Shown here: in pieces, positions 36,180 through 44,145 of the stretch | Numbering within the stretch: the stretch's first letter is position 1 | Layout of the letters: the number at the start of each line of letters is the position of its first letter | Origin: Thermohalobaculum sp039026375 | GTDB taxonomy: Bacteria > Pseudomonadota > Alphaproteobacteria > Rhodobacterales > Rhodobacteraceae | Direction: 5' to 3' | Length of the DNA: 64,000 nt | Assembly (NCBI GenBank): GCA_039026375.1 | Contig: JBCCML010000023.1 | Location: 1 to 64,000 of the forward strand | Translations under genes and position numbers: made by a program | The notes under the pieces: generated by a model | What the model saw: the letters and a program-made list of their open reading frames with translations, nothing else | Told to the model about the DNA's origin: nothing | Databases searched by the model: none

Positions 36180-37594
36180 GATCCTGTACCGTACCGGGCC
36201 TCGATCATGCGTAGTAGGGCGCGTGCGCCTTGGCACTCCCCGCCCTTCGGTCGGCCTGGGCGTCCCGATGGGTTCCAGCCATAGATATCGAAGTGGATCC
36301 ACCGTGCATCGCCCACAAACCGGCGCAGAAACAACGCGGCAGTGATCGAACCGGCCATGCCGCCTTTGGGCGCATTATCCAGATCGGCGATATCAGGCTC
36401 GATGTCGCGTTCATAGCCGGGCCACAGCGGCATCCGCCAGACTGGGTCTGCGGACATCCGCCCTGCTGATGAAAGCGCGTCGGCCAGGTCATCCTCGTCC
36501 GTGTAGAACGGTGCAAGGTCCGGACCCAAGGCAACGCGCGCTGCACCGGTCAGCGTGGCCATATCGATCATCAGATCCGGGTTTTCCTCGGCAGCCAATG
36601 CCAGGGCATCCGCCAAAACCAGACGACCTTCGGCGTCGGTGTTGTTGATCTCGACCGTCTTGCCCAGGCGCGAGGTCAAGACATCGCCCGGTCGAAACGA
36701 GGGGGCCGAGACCGAGTTCTCGACCGCGGGTATCAGCACCCTCAGCCGCACAGGCAGGTCCAGGCCCATGATCATATGCGCAAGGCCAAGCACGGTTGCG
36801 GCGCCGCCCATGTCCTTTTTCATCAGGCCCATTGATTGGGCGGGCTTCAGATTAAGGCCGCCTGTGTCAAAGCAGACGCCCTTGCCAACCAGTGTCAGTT
36901 TTGGCGCATCTGTAGCGCCCCAGCTCATGTCGATCAGCCGTGGCGCCTGTGCCGCCGCCCGGCCTACCGCATGGATCATCGGGAAGTTGGCATCCAGTAA
37001 GTCATCGCCTACCACTGTTTCGAACGTTGCGCCGTGCCGGTCTGCAAGTTTGCGGGCCGTCGTCTCCAGCGCTTCGGGGCCCAGATCTGCCGCGGGCGTG
37101 TTGATCAGATCGCGGGTCAGAAAGACCCCTTCAACCGTGCGGACGAGTTTGGCGGCATCGACGCCGTCGGGCGCCATTAGGTCTGCAGCTCGCTCCTCGG
37201 CGCCTTTTTTGTAGCGCTCGAACCGGTAGCGACCCAGTAGCCACCCAAGAGCAGCTTCCTCGGCCTCATCCGTGTCGAGATCCGTATCCAAGTAATAGGT
37301 GCCAGCTGCCGCGCGCCTGGCAAACTCGCCCAAATGAAACCGCTCGCGCCGTCTCGCTTCGCCATCACCCCAACCAAATAGCACGCGCGCAATCCCGCCG
37401 TGTTCGTCCGGCAGCAAGAGTGTCTGGCCCAAGCGCCCGGAAAACCCGTTCACGTTGGCCCAGTTTGCTTGAGCGGGATCCAATTCCTGAAGGACGCCAG
37501 ATAGTTGTGAAGCAGCGACAAGCTCGATCGGGATCGGTTGGCTTTCGCCATTTTGGTTGCCTGGGCTGGCAGCTTGGTCTTCGGGCCCGGTCAT
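36176..37594 (-). CDS. Leucyl aminopeptidase, M17 family
   Basis: This 472-residue M17 peptidase releases N-terminal residues from peptides using two metal ions. GKGVCFDTGGLNLKP holds the catalytic Lys and metal-binding Asp; KKDMGGAATVLG follows; NTDAEGRLVLADAL is the family signature with Asp, Glu and Arg in place. The N-terminal domain is short and divergent as is usual. Start ATG has GGAGAAG upstream. First gene of the operon that continues with nlpC, lytic transglycosylase and adenine deaminase. Whether it is closer to PepA or PepB cannot be said safely. Confidence 0.95.
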   Translation of the reverse strand: MTGPEDQAASPGNQNGESQPIPIELVAASQLSGVLQELDPAQANWANVNGFSGRLGQTLLLPDEHGGIARVLFGWGDGEARRRERFHLGEFARRAAAGTYYLDTDLDTDEAEEAALGWLLGRYRFERYKKGAEERAADLMAPDGVDAAKLVRTVEGVFLTRDLINTPAADLGPEALETTARKLADRHGATFETVVGDDLLDANFPMIHAVGRAAAQAPRLIDMSWGATDAPKLTLVGKGVCFDTGGLNLKPAQSMGLMKKDMGGAATVLGLAHMIMGLDLPVRLRVLIPAVENSVSAPSFRPGDVLTSRLGKTVEINNTDAEGRLVLADALALAAEENPDLMIDMATLTGAARVALGPDLAPFYTDEDDLADALSSAGRMSADPVWRMPLWPGYERDIEPDIADLDNAPKGGMAGSITAALFLRRFVGDARWIHFDIYGWNPSGRPGRPKGGECQGARALLRMIEARYGTGS

Positions 37595-37679
37595 GCGCGG
37601 CTTCTCCGGCAGGAATTTTTCGTGTGGACGAACCTAGCTGCGCCGTCGTGGGACGCAAGCCTTGCGGTCATGTTGATGA

Positions 37680-38072
37680 TCAGTCTTCGGCTTTGGCCGT
37701 CAGAGTTAGGCAGTAGTCCCGCAATGCGTTCATCGAGCTATCCTGCAACGAAAGCACAGCTTCGATCCCGGTGCGGTCCCTCTGATCTTCTCGCAATGAC
37801 CTCTGTGCATCGGCTGCAGCGGCCGACATGGCGGTCAGGCCCATATGACCGGCAACGCCGGCGATGTTGTGGACCAACTCGTGCAGTCCCTGGCCGTTCG
37901 ACTTGGCGCTCTCCTGCCGCAGGCGCGCCAAGCGATCGGACAACTCCAGCATGCCATCGGAAAGAAGCTCCCCGGTTTCGGCGGATCCTAGGCTTTCGGC
38001 AAGCCGGCTGAGGTAGCCCCGCTCAAGAACAGGACGTTCTGCCGGTTCTTCGGCGCGATTGCGCGAAAACAT
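37680..38072 (-). CDS. Histidine phosphotransfer (Hpt) domain protein
   Basis: This 130-residue protein is a four-helix Hpt domain with the histidine segment HELVHNIAGVAGHMGL; His68 is the likely phosphoryl site, with the conserved Gly-x-x-x-x-x-Gly around it. The usual Lys after the histidine (H-x-L-K-G) is replaced by Ala (H-N-I-A-G). Hpt proteins pass phosphoryl groups between response-regulator receiver domains. No histidine kinase or receiver gene is in the window, so this is an orphan; in other Alphaproteobacteria such orphans feed CtrA or stress phosphorelays, but that is not shown here. GGAG precedes the ATG. Confidence 0.8.
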   Translation of the reverse strand: MFSRNRAEEPAERPVLERGYLSRLAESLGSAETGELLSDGMLELSDRLARLRQESAKSNGQGLHELVHNIAGVAGHMGLTAMSAAAADAQRSLREDQRDRTGIEAVLSLQDSSMNALRDYCLTLTAKAED

Positions 38073-38150
38073 GCAGTCCGCTCCCGTATTCAGTTCGCTC
38101 TCCCATGGAGGGGTAGCAGCGGTTTGTTAACGTATTGTCTCCGCCACGCG

Positions 38151-38693
38151 CTACTTTCTGCGCAGGTGTTCGTCCAAGCGCGGCATGATCTCGACAAAAT
38201 TGCACGGACGGTGGCGATAATCTAACTGTTTGGCCAGAATTTCGTCCCAGCCATCCTTGCAGGCGCCCGGCGATCCTGGCAGCGCGAACAGGTAGGTGCC
38301 ACCGGCGACACCCCCGCATGCGCGGGACTGTACGGCTGACGTGCCGATCTTTGCCATCGAGACATGGGTGAATACGGTCGAGAAAGCGTCGATTTCCTTC
38401 TCGTATAAATCGCGATGTGCCTCGACCGTGACATCGCGCCCTGTCAGCCCCGTTCCGCCCGTCGAAATCACGACGTCGATGTTTGGATCCTCAACCCAGG
38501 CCTGCAGCTGATTTCGAATGTCGGCCCTGTCATCCGTGATGATCGCCCGTGCGGCCAGGGCATGCCCTGCCGCCTCCAGCCGGCTGACCAGTGTGTCGCC
38601 TGAGCGGTCTTCGTCCGGCGTTCGCGTGTCTGACACAGTCAGCACGGCAATCCGTACGGGTACGAAGTCGCGGGTGTCGTCGATCCTGGACAT
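38151..38693 (-). CDS. moaB: Molybdenum cofactor biosynthesis protein B
   Basis: This 180-residue protein fits MoaB: RIAVLTVSDTRTPDEDRSGDTL at the N-terminus, DVVISTGGTGLTGRDVT as the MPT-binding loop, and FALPGSPGACKDGWDEIL near the C-terminus. MoaB/MogA proteins adenylylate molybdopterin before molybdenum insertion. AGAGG precedes the ATG at 38693. Hpt lies 78 bp downstream. A divergent small membrane protein lies on the other strand, with 108 bp in between. Confidence 0.93.
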   Translation of the reverse strand: MSRIDDTRDFVPVRIAVLTVSDTRTPDEDRSGDTLVSRLEAAGHALAARAIITDDRADIRNQLQAWVEDPNIDVVISTGGTGLTGRDVTVEAHRDLYEKEIDAFSTVFTHVSMAKIGTSAVQSRACGGVAGGTYLFALPGSPGACKDGWDEILAKQLDYRHRPCNFVEIMPRLDEHLRRK

Positions 38694-38763
38694 GAAAACC
38701 TCTTACTGCGGCTGCAACAGAGCTAGTGCCAGGGCCCAATACGTTAAAGTCCCTGGCGGCGCG

Positions 38764-38779
38764 TTAACCCTCTGTTTAC
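38764..38779 (+). promoter_or_regulatory. Possible CtrA-like half-conserved box
   Basis: TTAACCCTCTGTTTAC resembles the CtrA box TTAA-N7-TTAAC, with one mismatch (TTTAC for TTAAC). It lies 22 bp upstream of the small membrane protein ATG at 38802 and between it and divergent moaB. A single imperfect match in this AT-poor genome is weak evidence. Confidence 0.25.
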
Positions 38780-38801
38780 AACTTGCGGATGAACTGGTGT
38801 C

Positions 38802-38981
38802 ATGGAGGAAAAGATCGCACAGACAACAACCGCTGTTTCGGCTGGCGCCATGGAACTGGATCAACGCCCCGGATATTTAGACCCGGGTAGTGATCTGGCA
38901 GCCGTGCGGTCCGTCTGCGCCGCCGTGGTCATTGGCGCGGTCATGTGGTTGGGGATCTTCCGACTGATCGGCATTCTCTGA
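38802..38981 (+). CDS. Small single-pass membrane protein, 59 residues
   Basis: The frame from the ATG at 38802 to TGA at 38981 encodes 59 residues: an N-terminal hydrophilic part including DQRPGYLDPGSD and one transmembrane segment VCAAVVIGAVMWLGIFRLIGIL at the C-terminus. Composition is that of a real membrane protein. It occupies the only rightward slot among leftward genes, between moaB and the phosphoesterase, which it approaches tail to tail with a 4-bp gap. A strong ribosome-binding site is not seen; an internal ATG at 38850 would give a 43-residue form. I do not recognise the family. Confidence 0.6.
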   Translation: MEEKIAQTTTAVSAGAMELDQRPGYLDPGSDLAAVRSVCAAVVIGAVMWLGIFRLIGIL

Positions 38982-38985
38982 TCGC

Positions 38986-39579
38986 CTAAAGCGTGAACCA
39001 GACGGGCTTTGGCCCCAGGTTCTGCACGTGTGTCTGGCCAATCTTCCCAACCTGCCCCCAACTGTAATGAATGTGGCCGCACACGGCCAGTCGAGGCTGA
39101 ATTCGCGCGATGGCATCGTGGATGGCGGTGGAGCCTAGGGACGCGCCAGAATTGCTTCGGTCGGCGATGCCTTTGGGTGGCGAATGCAACACCATCAGAT
39201 CCGCCTCGGCGCACGCGGCCAGCATGTCGGCTGCCGTCTCCTCGCTGAGATCGCAGGACCACGAGCCAAAGGGCGTCACGGGCACGGCATAGCCAAGCCC
39301 GAAGATTTGCAGATCAGAGCATTCTACGCCCTCGCCATGCAGCACGGTTGCTGGACCTGCGGCGGCGCGCAGTTCCTCGACCGACTCGGCGTTGCCTGGG
39401 ACCAACACGGCCTTCGGGAGTACTGGCGCGAGAAGGTCCATGGCATCCTGGAGACCCTGGCGGGCGTTACAGAAGTCACCCGCGCCGATCACGAGATCAG
39501 CTGCCCCTGCGTGGGCCACCACCATCGCGGCGTGACCTTGGGAAAGGTGCATGTCCGAAAAGGCCAGAATACGGGTCAA
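38986..39579 (-). CDS. Calcineurin-like metallophosphoesterase
   Basis: This 197-residue protein has the full metallophosphoesterase motif set: FSDMH (residues about 7-11), GAGDFCN (33-39), PGNAES (about 61-66), LHSPPKG (about 130) and CGHIHYSWG near the C-terminus. It should hydrolyse a phosphoester using two metal ions in the cytoplasm; the natural substrate is unknown. It resembles small YfcE/MPP-type proteins. The ATG overlaps the stop of the UDG gene by 4 bp (ATGA), so translation is coupled. Confidence 0.9.
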   Translation of the reverse strand: MTRILAFSDMHLSQGHAAMVVAHAGAADLVIGAGDFCNARQGLQDAMDLLAPVLPKAVLVPGNAESVEELRAAAGPATVLHGEGVECSDLQIFGLGYAVPVTPFGSWSCDLSEETAADMLAACAEADLMVLHSPPKGIADRSNSGASLGSTAIHDAIARIQPRLAVCGHIHYSWGQVGKIGQTHVQNLGPKPVWFTL

Positions 39580-40439
39580 CGCGGCGCCCCCTCATCCAAC
39601 GCAGCGCGCAGGCTAAGCAGATCCTGCCACGCCAGGCGTTTATCGGCGGGTTGGCGCAGCAGGTAGGCGGGGTGGAAACTGGGCAACACCGGGATGCCTA
39701 GATCAGGATGCGGTGTCCACGTGCCGCGCAAGCGCTTTATGCCTGTCTTGGTGGCAAGAAGCGCCTTCACCGAGGTGTTGCCCACCGCGAAGATCAGGTC
39801 CGGCTTGGCCAGTTCGATATGGCGGGTCATGAAGGGCAGGAACATCTGCGCCTCCGCTTCGGTGGGTGTGCGGTTGCCGGGCGGGCGCCAGGGCAGAATG
39901 TTCGCGATGTAGGCCGCATTCTCGGGTGCGGGGGCGCTTCGGGCAATGTCGATTGCTGCGAGCATCCGATCGAGTAACTGACCGGCCCGGCCGACAAAGG
40001 GCCGCCCAATGCGATCCTCGTCCGCGCCGGGCGCTTCGCCCACGACCATCAATCGGGCCCCGGGCACACCGTCTGAGAAAACAAAGTTCCGTGCAGTCTC
40101 CCGCAGCGGGGTGCCATCCCAGACGCGCATAGTCTGGGCCAACTCATCAAGTGTGGATGCTTGAGCGGCAAGTGCCGTGGTCGAGCCTGTTGACTGGGCT
40201 GCCGCGACCGGCTGGTCGCGGCCCGGGCGCGCGTCGGGCATCGCGCGGGTGGGATCTTCCTGCCCGCGCGCGGTTACAGGCGCCGTGCTGGGGGCAACCG
40301 CCGCCGCCGCTGCAGGCTTCGGTGCGCTTTCGGCGAAGCGATCCTGGGGCGTTTCGGCGATCGCCTCCGTCGCACCCAGCTCGGCCTGCCAGGCAAGTGC
40401 TGCCAGCATTTGATCGCGACTTGGATCGTCTGTTGCCAC
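39576..40439 (-). CDS. Uracil-DNA glycosylase, family 4-like, lacking Fe-S cysteines
   Basis: This 287-residue protein should remove uracil from DNA. Core motifs: GEAPGADEDRIGRPFVGRAG (about residues 144-163), ILPWRPPGNRTP, the strand FAVGNTS and the second motif PSFHPAYLLR. Classical family 4 enzymes hold a 4Fe-4S cluster with four Cys; this protein has no cysteine at all, and the usual positions read DGTPL and NILPWRPP. An Ala/Pro-rich linker (residues about 35-105) lies before the catalytic domain. The start is the GTG at 40439, with GAGGA upstream, 10 bp after the amidase stop; earlier starts overlap the amidase gene. I recall cysteine-free homologues in Alphaproteobacteria, so the loss is not unique. 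Confidence 0.88.
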   Translation of the reverse strand: MATDDPSRDQMLAALAWQAELGATEAIAETPQDRFAESAPKPAAAAAVAPSTAPVTARGQEDPTRAMPDARPGRDQPVAAAQSTGSTTALAAQASTLDELAQTMRVWDGTPLRETARNFVFSDGVPGARLMVVGEAPGADEDRIGRPFVGRAGQLLDRMLAAIDIARSAPAPENAAYIANILPWRPPGNRTPTEAEAQMFLPFMTRHIELAKPDLIFAVGNTSVKALLATKTGIKRLRGTWTPHPDLGIPVLPSFHPAYLLRQPADKRLAWQDLLSLRAALDEGAPR

Positions 40440-40449
40440 GTCCAGGTCC

Positions 40450-41838
40450 TCAGCTTCCTGGGCGCGGATCGATGGGTGCGAGGTCCATGCCGAGTTCAGC
40501 CTCGAGCGCGGCGGCATGGCTCAGCAGTGTTGCGTCACAGTGCAGGCCGCCCACCATTTGGAGGCCCACCGGAAGCCCGTCAGCTGTGAAACCGCACGGC
40601 AGTGACAGCGCCGGCGCGGTTGTCAGGGTGATGGCTGCGACGATCATCATCCAGTCGATGTAGGTTTCAAACTGGACCCCGTCGCAAGACATCACGGTGC
40701 GGTCTTCCACCGGGAATGGCGGCACGATGGTCGCCGGGCACAAGAGCAGGTCGTACTTGTCGAAGAACGCGGCATGGCTGGCGATCATGCGGGCGCGGAT
40801 GGCGTTCGCTTCTGCGAGCTCCTCGCCGGTGATCTTAAAGCCAAGTTCGACGTTCCAAATGACGTCCGGCTTCAGCTTGTCCTTATGCTCGCGATAGTGG
40901 GTGAGGTGGGACGTGGCGAAGGCGACGCCGCGCAATGTCTGGAAGGCTTTGTAGGTGCCGCTGTAATCGGGGCAGGCCTCCTCGACGGTTGCGCCCAAGG
41001 CCTCAAAGCGCCGAGCGGCCGCTTCAGTAATGGCGCGGACCTCCGGATCAACGGGTGTGATGCCGCCGAGATCTGCGGACCACGCAATGCGTTTTGGCAC
41101 GACCGGTGCTTCGGCGGCCTGACGGAAGCTGCCCGCCACGGCACGGCTAAAGGGTTCGCGCGGATATGTGCCTGCCATGCCGTCCAGGAAGAGGCCCAAG
41201 TCACCCATGTTGCGCGCGAGCGGGCCTTGCTGCCCCAGAATCTCAACCGGGTTGGCGCTGGGGCCGCCCGGCACCAGGCCCGGCGATGGGCGCATGCCCA
41301 CGCAATTGCAGAAGCTGGCCGGGTTGCGGCAAGAGCCGCCCATGTCAGATCCGTGTGCCAGCCAAGCCTGGCCCGACGTCAGCGCCGCTGCGGCCCCACC
41401 TGACGACCCAGCGACCGAGCGTGACAGGTTCCAGGGATTGTGCGTCCGCCCGTTCACTTCGTTGAAGGTTGAGGCGCCGGCGCCGAACTCGGGCGTGTTG
41501 GACATGGCGTAGATGACGCCCCCCCGCGCCTCCAGTCGTTGAACAACGTGGCCAGATGTCTCGGGCACCCGGTCCGCATAGATGGGTGAGCCACGGGTCG
41601 AGCGCACTCCAGCCACGTCTACCAGGTCTTTGATCGCCACCGGTAAGCCGCCCAGAACGCCTTTAGCGGCGTCGGCGCGGTCTCGCGCACGGTCAAAGCA
41701 TAGCGTCGGCAACGCGTTCACCTGCCCATCGACCTGAGCGATCCTGGCCTCCAGCGCATCCAGGACCTCGTCCCGGGTCACTTCCCCAGACGCCATCAGG
41801 TCCAGAACTTCGCGGGCCGTCTTGCTGATCAATTCCAT
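40450..41838 (-). CDS. Amidase signature family enzyme
   Basis: This 462-residue enzyme hydrolyses a carboxamide. The Ser-cisSer-Lys catalytic set is visible: Lys in LPVAIKDLVDVAGVRST (about residue 70), Ser in VAGSSGGAAAAL (about residue 145) and nucleophile Ser in SDMGGSCRNPASFCN (about residue 168). The central block matches GatA/acetamidase-like proteins, but no gatB/gatC lie near, so it is a stand-alone amidase. Substrate is unknown. It may be co-transcribed with the UDG and phosphoesterase genes downstream. Confidence 0.92.
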   Translation of the reverse strand: MELISKTAREVLDLMASGEVTRDEVLDALEARIAQVDGQVNALPTLCFDRARDRADAAKGVLGGLPVAIKDLVDVAGVRSTRGSPIYADRVPETSGHVVQRLEARGGVIYAMSNTPEFGAGASTFNEVNGRTHNPWNLSRSVAGSSGGAAAALTSGQAWLAHGSDMGGSCRNPASFCNCVGMRPSPGLVPGGPSANPVEILGQQGPLARNMGDLGLFLDGMAGTYPREPFSRAVAGSFRQAAEAPVVPKRIAWSADLGGITPVDPEVRAITEAAARRFEALGATVEEACPDYSGTYKAFQTLRGVAFATSHLTHYREHKDKLKPDVIWNVELGFKITGEELAEANAIRARMIASHAAFFDKYDLLLCPATIVPPFPVEDRTVMSCDGVQFETYIDWMMIVAAITLTTAPALSLPCGFTADGLPVGLQMVGGLHCDATLLSHAAALEAELGMDLAPIDPRPGS

Positions 41839-41904
41839 GCGCTCTCCCCTCTCAGCTAAAGCCTGGGATAGATCGCTTGGCCCCTTGGGATCAATGGCGG
41901 GGCG

Positions 41905-43308
41905 TCACCCTTTCGCCCCGACACGCGAGAAGATGCGCCGGGAAAACCGGATTTGCTGCAGTGCCTGGCCCAAAAGGCCGCGTCGGCGTTGCCAGAACCA
42001 GGCCAGCGTTGCTCGCCTGAACAGCGAGCCGAAGCCCAGGTGCACGTCTGAATTGTGCAACGACGAGATCATGCGGACCCAGCGCCAGTTCTGGGGCACC
42101 CGGGACCGGAAGCGCAACCGCCCTGACACGCCAAGGGTCTGCACGCCGAAGGGCCAGCGAAAGGCAAAGTCCAGGGGCTGACTGGCGATGATCAAATCAG
42201 CGGTGTCCCGGGTCACTGCGGGGGCATCCACGATCTGACATGTCTGGAAATCCAGGATCACGCCCTGGCCCAGATCGTCGATCCAGGTGGGTACGCGCCC
42301 CAGCCGCCGATAGAAGTAGCCAAGCGTGTGCGCACGCCATTTCCGCGTCCGCTCGGCGAAGCTGGCGCGGATGGCGTCAATCTCGACCCGGTTGTCCGCC
42401 GGTGTGATCACCGGCATGTGCTCGGTCTGGTAGAAGTGCTGGAAGTAGGATGTGCCCTGATCGGACAGCCCCTCTGGCACATTGGCCGCCTGAATATCCG
42501 CAGCGGCCAGGTTCAGGCCCAAACCCCCAGGGCGTAGCACAAGGGGCGCAAGCCCTTGGTCCTCCAGGGTGCGGCACATGTCGGGGACGGTACTGCGATA
42601 GCGGTTCAGACCATGGTTGTCGGGGCAGCAGAAGTACATGAAGCTGGCCATCGGGATCGTGTACTGGGCACCCAGCCAGCGATGCTGGGCCACGACTTTC
42701 TCCAGCACCTCCGATGTGCAGCCTTTCATCACCTCATCATCGTAGACGCCGTCGAAGCCAGCGATTGAGAACTGGTTGGCCAGGTAGGGGAACGACCCGA
42801 ACCGTTGCGTGATGTAGCGGCAATCAGCCTGGTTCAGTTCGGTGTCGTTGATGTTCAGCAGCGCGTTCTGCCCGTTCCAGATAACGCCGAGCGCCGCGTC
42901 CAACAGTCGGTGTGCATAGACGAACAAGTCGACCGTCGGGCTGATGCGAAGCGGCGTCATGTGATCCATTGCGCGGCAATTGGTGAAGCCCAGCTTGGCC
43001 ATGGCTTCGAACACTTTGTCCGAATTGGTGCGCTGGAACAGGAAGGTTACCTTCCCCGGGTCCAGCTGATCGGCGATCCAACGCAACGTCGGGAAGTGCA
43101 TGTGGTCTGGATGTTCATGGCTGATCCACAGATGCGTGACATCCGACAGATCCAGCTGCTCCAGATCCGGCGCCGGCGACAAAGCCCAGCCTTCGTTAAA
43201 GCACGTGCCCAGATACCAGGGGTCGCACAGCACGCAGCAATCGTATGTGCGGATTTTCAGTGAGGCGTGCGCGACCAGTTCGACTGTCAGATGGGGCTTT
43301 GCGTTCAA
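41905..43308 (-). CDS. MBL-fold metallohydrolase-like protein, large form
   Basis: This 467-residue protein has a metallo-beta-lactamase fold in its first half: VELVAHASLKIRTYDCCVLCDPW, then LWISHEHPDHMHFPTLRW with the H-x-H-x-D-H metal motif, and a later LNINDTELN. It resembles the MBL-type domain of CMP-N-acetylneuraminate hydroxylase-like and UlaG-like proteins. The second half (PDNHGLNRYRS, TLGYFYRRLGRVPTWIDDLGQGVIL) is less familiar, with a basic C-terminal end. I chose a TTG at 43308 because GGAGG lies 7 nt upstream; a GTG at 43368 would add 20 residues. Substrate unknown; an exopolysaccharide or sugar-acid role is a guess only. Confidence 0.75.
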   Translation of the reverse strand: MNAKPHLTVELVAHASLKIRTYDCCVLCDPWYLGTCFNEGWALSPAPDLEQLDLSDVTHLWISHEHPDHMHFPTLRWIADQLDPGKVTFLFQRTNSDKVFEAMAKLGFTNCRAMDHMTPLRISPTVDLFVYAHRLLDAALGVIWNGQNALLNINDTELNQADCRYITQRFGSFPYLANQFSIAGFDGVYDDEVMKGCTSEVLEKVVAQHRWLGAQYTIPMASFMYFCCPDNHGLNRYRSTVPDMCRTLEDQGLAPLVLRPGGLGLNLAAADIQAANVPEGLSDQGTSYFQHFYQTEHMPVITPADNRVEIDAIRASFAERTRKWRAHTLGYFYRRLGRVPTWIDDLGQGVILDFQTCQIVDAPAVTRDTADLIIASQPLDFAFRWPFGVQTLGVSGRLRFRSRVPQNWRWVRMISSLHNSDVHLGFGSLFRRATLAWFWQRRRGLLGQALQQIRFSRRIFSRVGAKG

Positions 43309-43501
43309 TGGCCGGCCTCCGTGGTCAGAGAGCCCCAGTCTGATATCCTGGACGCCGCGACGCGTCACCGGTTAACTTCTTTCTGTCGACGCTGCGCACA
43401 GGGCGGCTAGGTCACGGGTTTCCCGTCTCTTCGATCTAGAGTTAGGCCATCGACGGATCAGAGGTATGCACGATCTGGTTTTGCCGCTGTGTTGTGTGGT
43501 G

Positions 43502-43984
43502 TCAAAGCGCAGGCGTGATCCGGCTGCGGCCGGAATACCCCTCCTGAACATAAACGCGCTGACCGGGCGCCAGGCTCGGCTCTGGCCCTTGGACCACGGT
43601 GACCAATTGCCCCTGATCGTCGCGGACGATGTATTCCAGGGCTGGCCGGCGCTTTGCCTCTTCCTCGACCAGGGAACCCGCAACGGCACCGACCACCGAC
43701 CCGCTGGCGATGGCCGCGGCCTTACCGATCCCCCCACCGAAGAGCGAGCCGATGAATCCACCCGCCACGCCGCCGATCAGTTGGCCGGTCCTGTTCTCCT
43801 CCAGCAGCGCGCCCTCTTCCACCGATACCTGGCGAACCTGCTCGACGGTGCCTTCATAGGTGCGGACAACCTCGCCGACCGAGGTGCCGTCATAGGTGCC
43901 GGGATCAATCGTACGCGCGCAGCCGGTGATGGTAAGGGCGCCAATCAGCAGAACGCCTGCAAGACCTGGACGGATGAAGCTCAT
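43502..43984 (-). CDS. Glycine-zipper outer-membrane lipoprotein (SlyB/Pcp-like)
   Basis: This 160-residue protein begins with a lipoprotein signal, lipobox ITGC (Cys about residue 22). The middle has a glycine-zipper 2TM domain, QLIGGVAGGFIGSLFGGGIG and SVVGAVAGSLVEEE, which spans the membrane in such proteins. The C-terminal part (EYIVRDDQGQLVTVVQG, PGQRVYVQEG) is the beta-rich tail typical of SlyB and Pcp lipoproteins. They help keep the outer membrane intact; the exact role here is not known. The ATG at 43984 has GGGGAG upstream. It is divergent from gshA across 161 bp. Confidence 0.9.
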   Translation of the reverse strand: MSFIRPGLAGVLLIGALTITGCARTIDPGTYDGTSVGEVVRTYEGTVEQVRQVSVEEGALLEENRTGQLIGGVAGGFIGSLFGGGIGKAAAIASGSVVGAVAGSLVEEEAKRRPALEYIVRDDQGQLVTVVQGPEPSLAPGQRVYVQEGYSGRSRITPAL

Positions 43985-44145
43985 GATACATACTCCCCTG
44001 CCGGGCGCGGGCGGCGTTGGCGCGCGCTTTGATCCTCCGGCTGAAACGTATCCGGACACGACTTCCGTCGCACATTTGTGTGGCGGGGTTGCGCCGGGCT
44101 TGGGGGTAGCCTACGCCGTGGGCGGCTGAGAGACGAGGAGGGGGC

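Noticed and set aside
38131..38146. GTTAACGTATTG as a second CtrA box upstream of hpt
   Set aside because: Only one half-site is present and the second TTAA is missing at the right distance.
40774..41403. Rightward frame of 209 codons in the amidase gene
   Set aside because: It is antisense to the amidase, whose Ser-cisSer-Lys set is complete.
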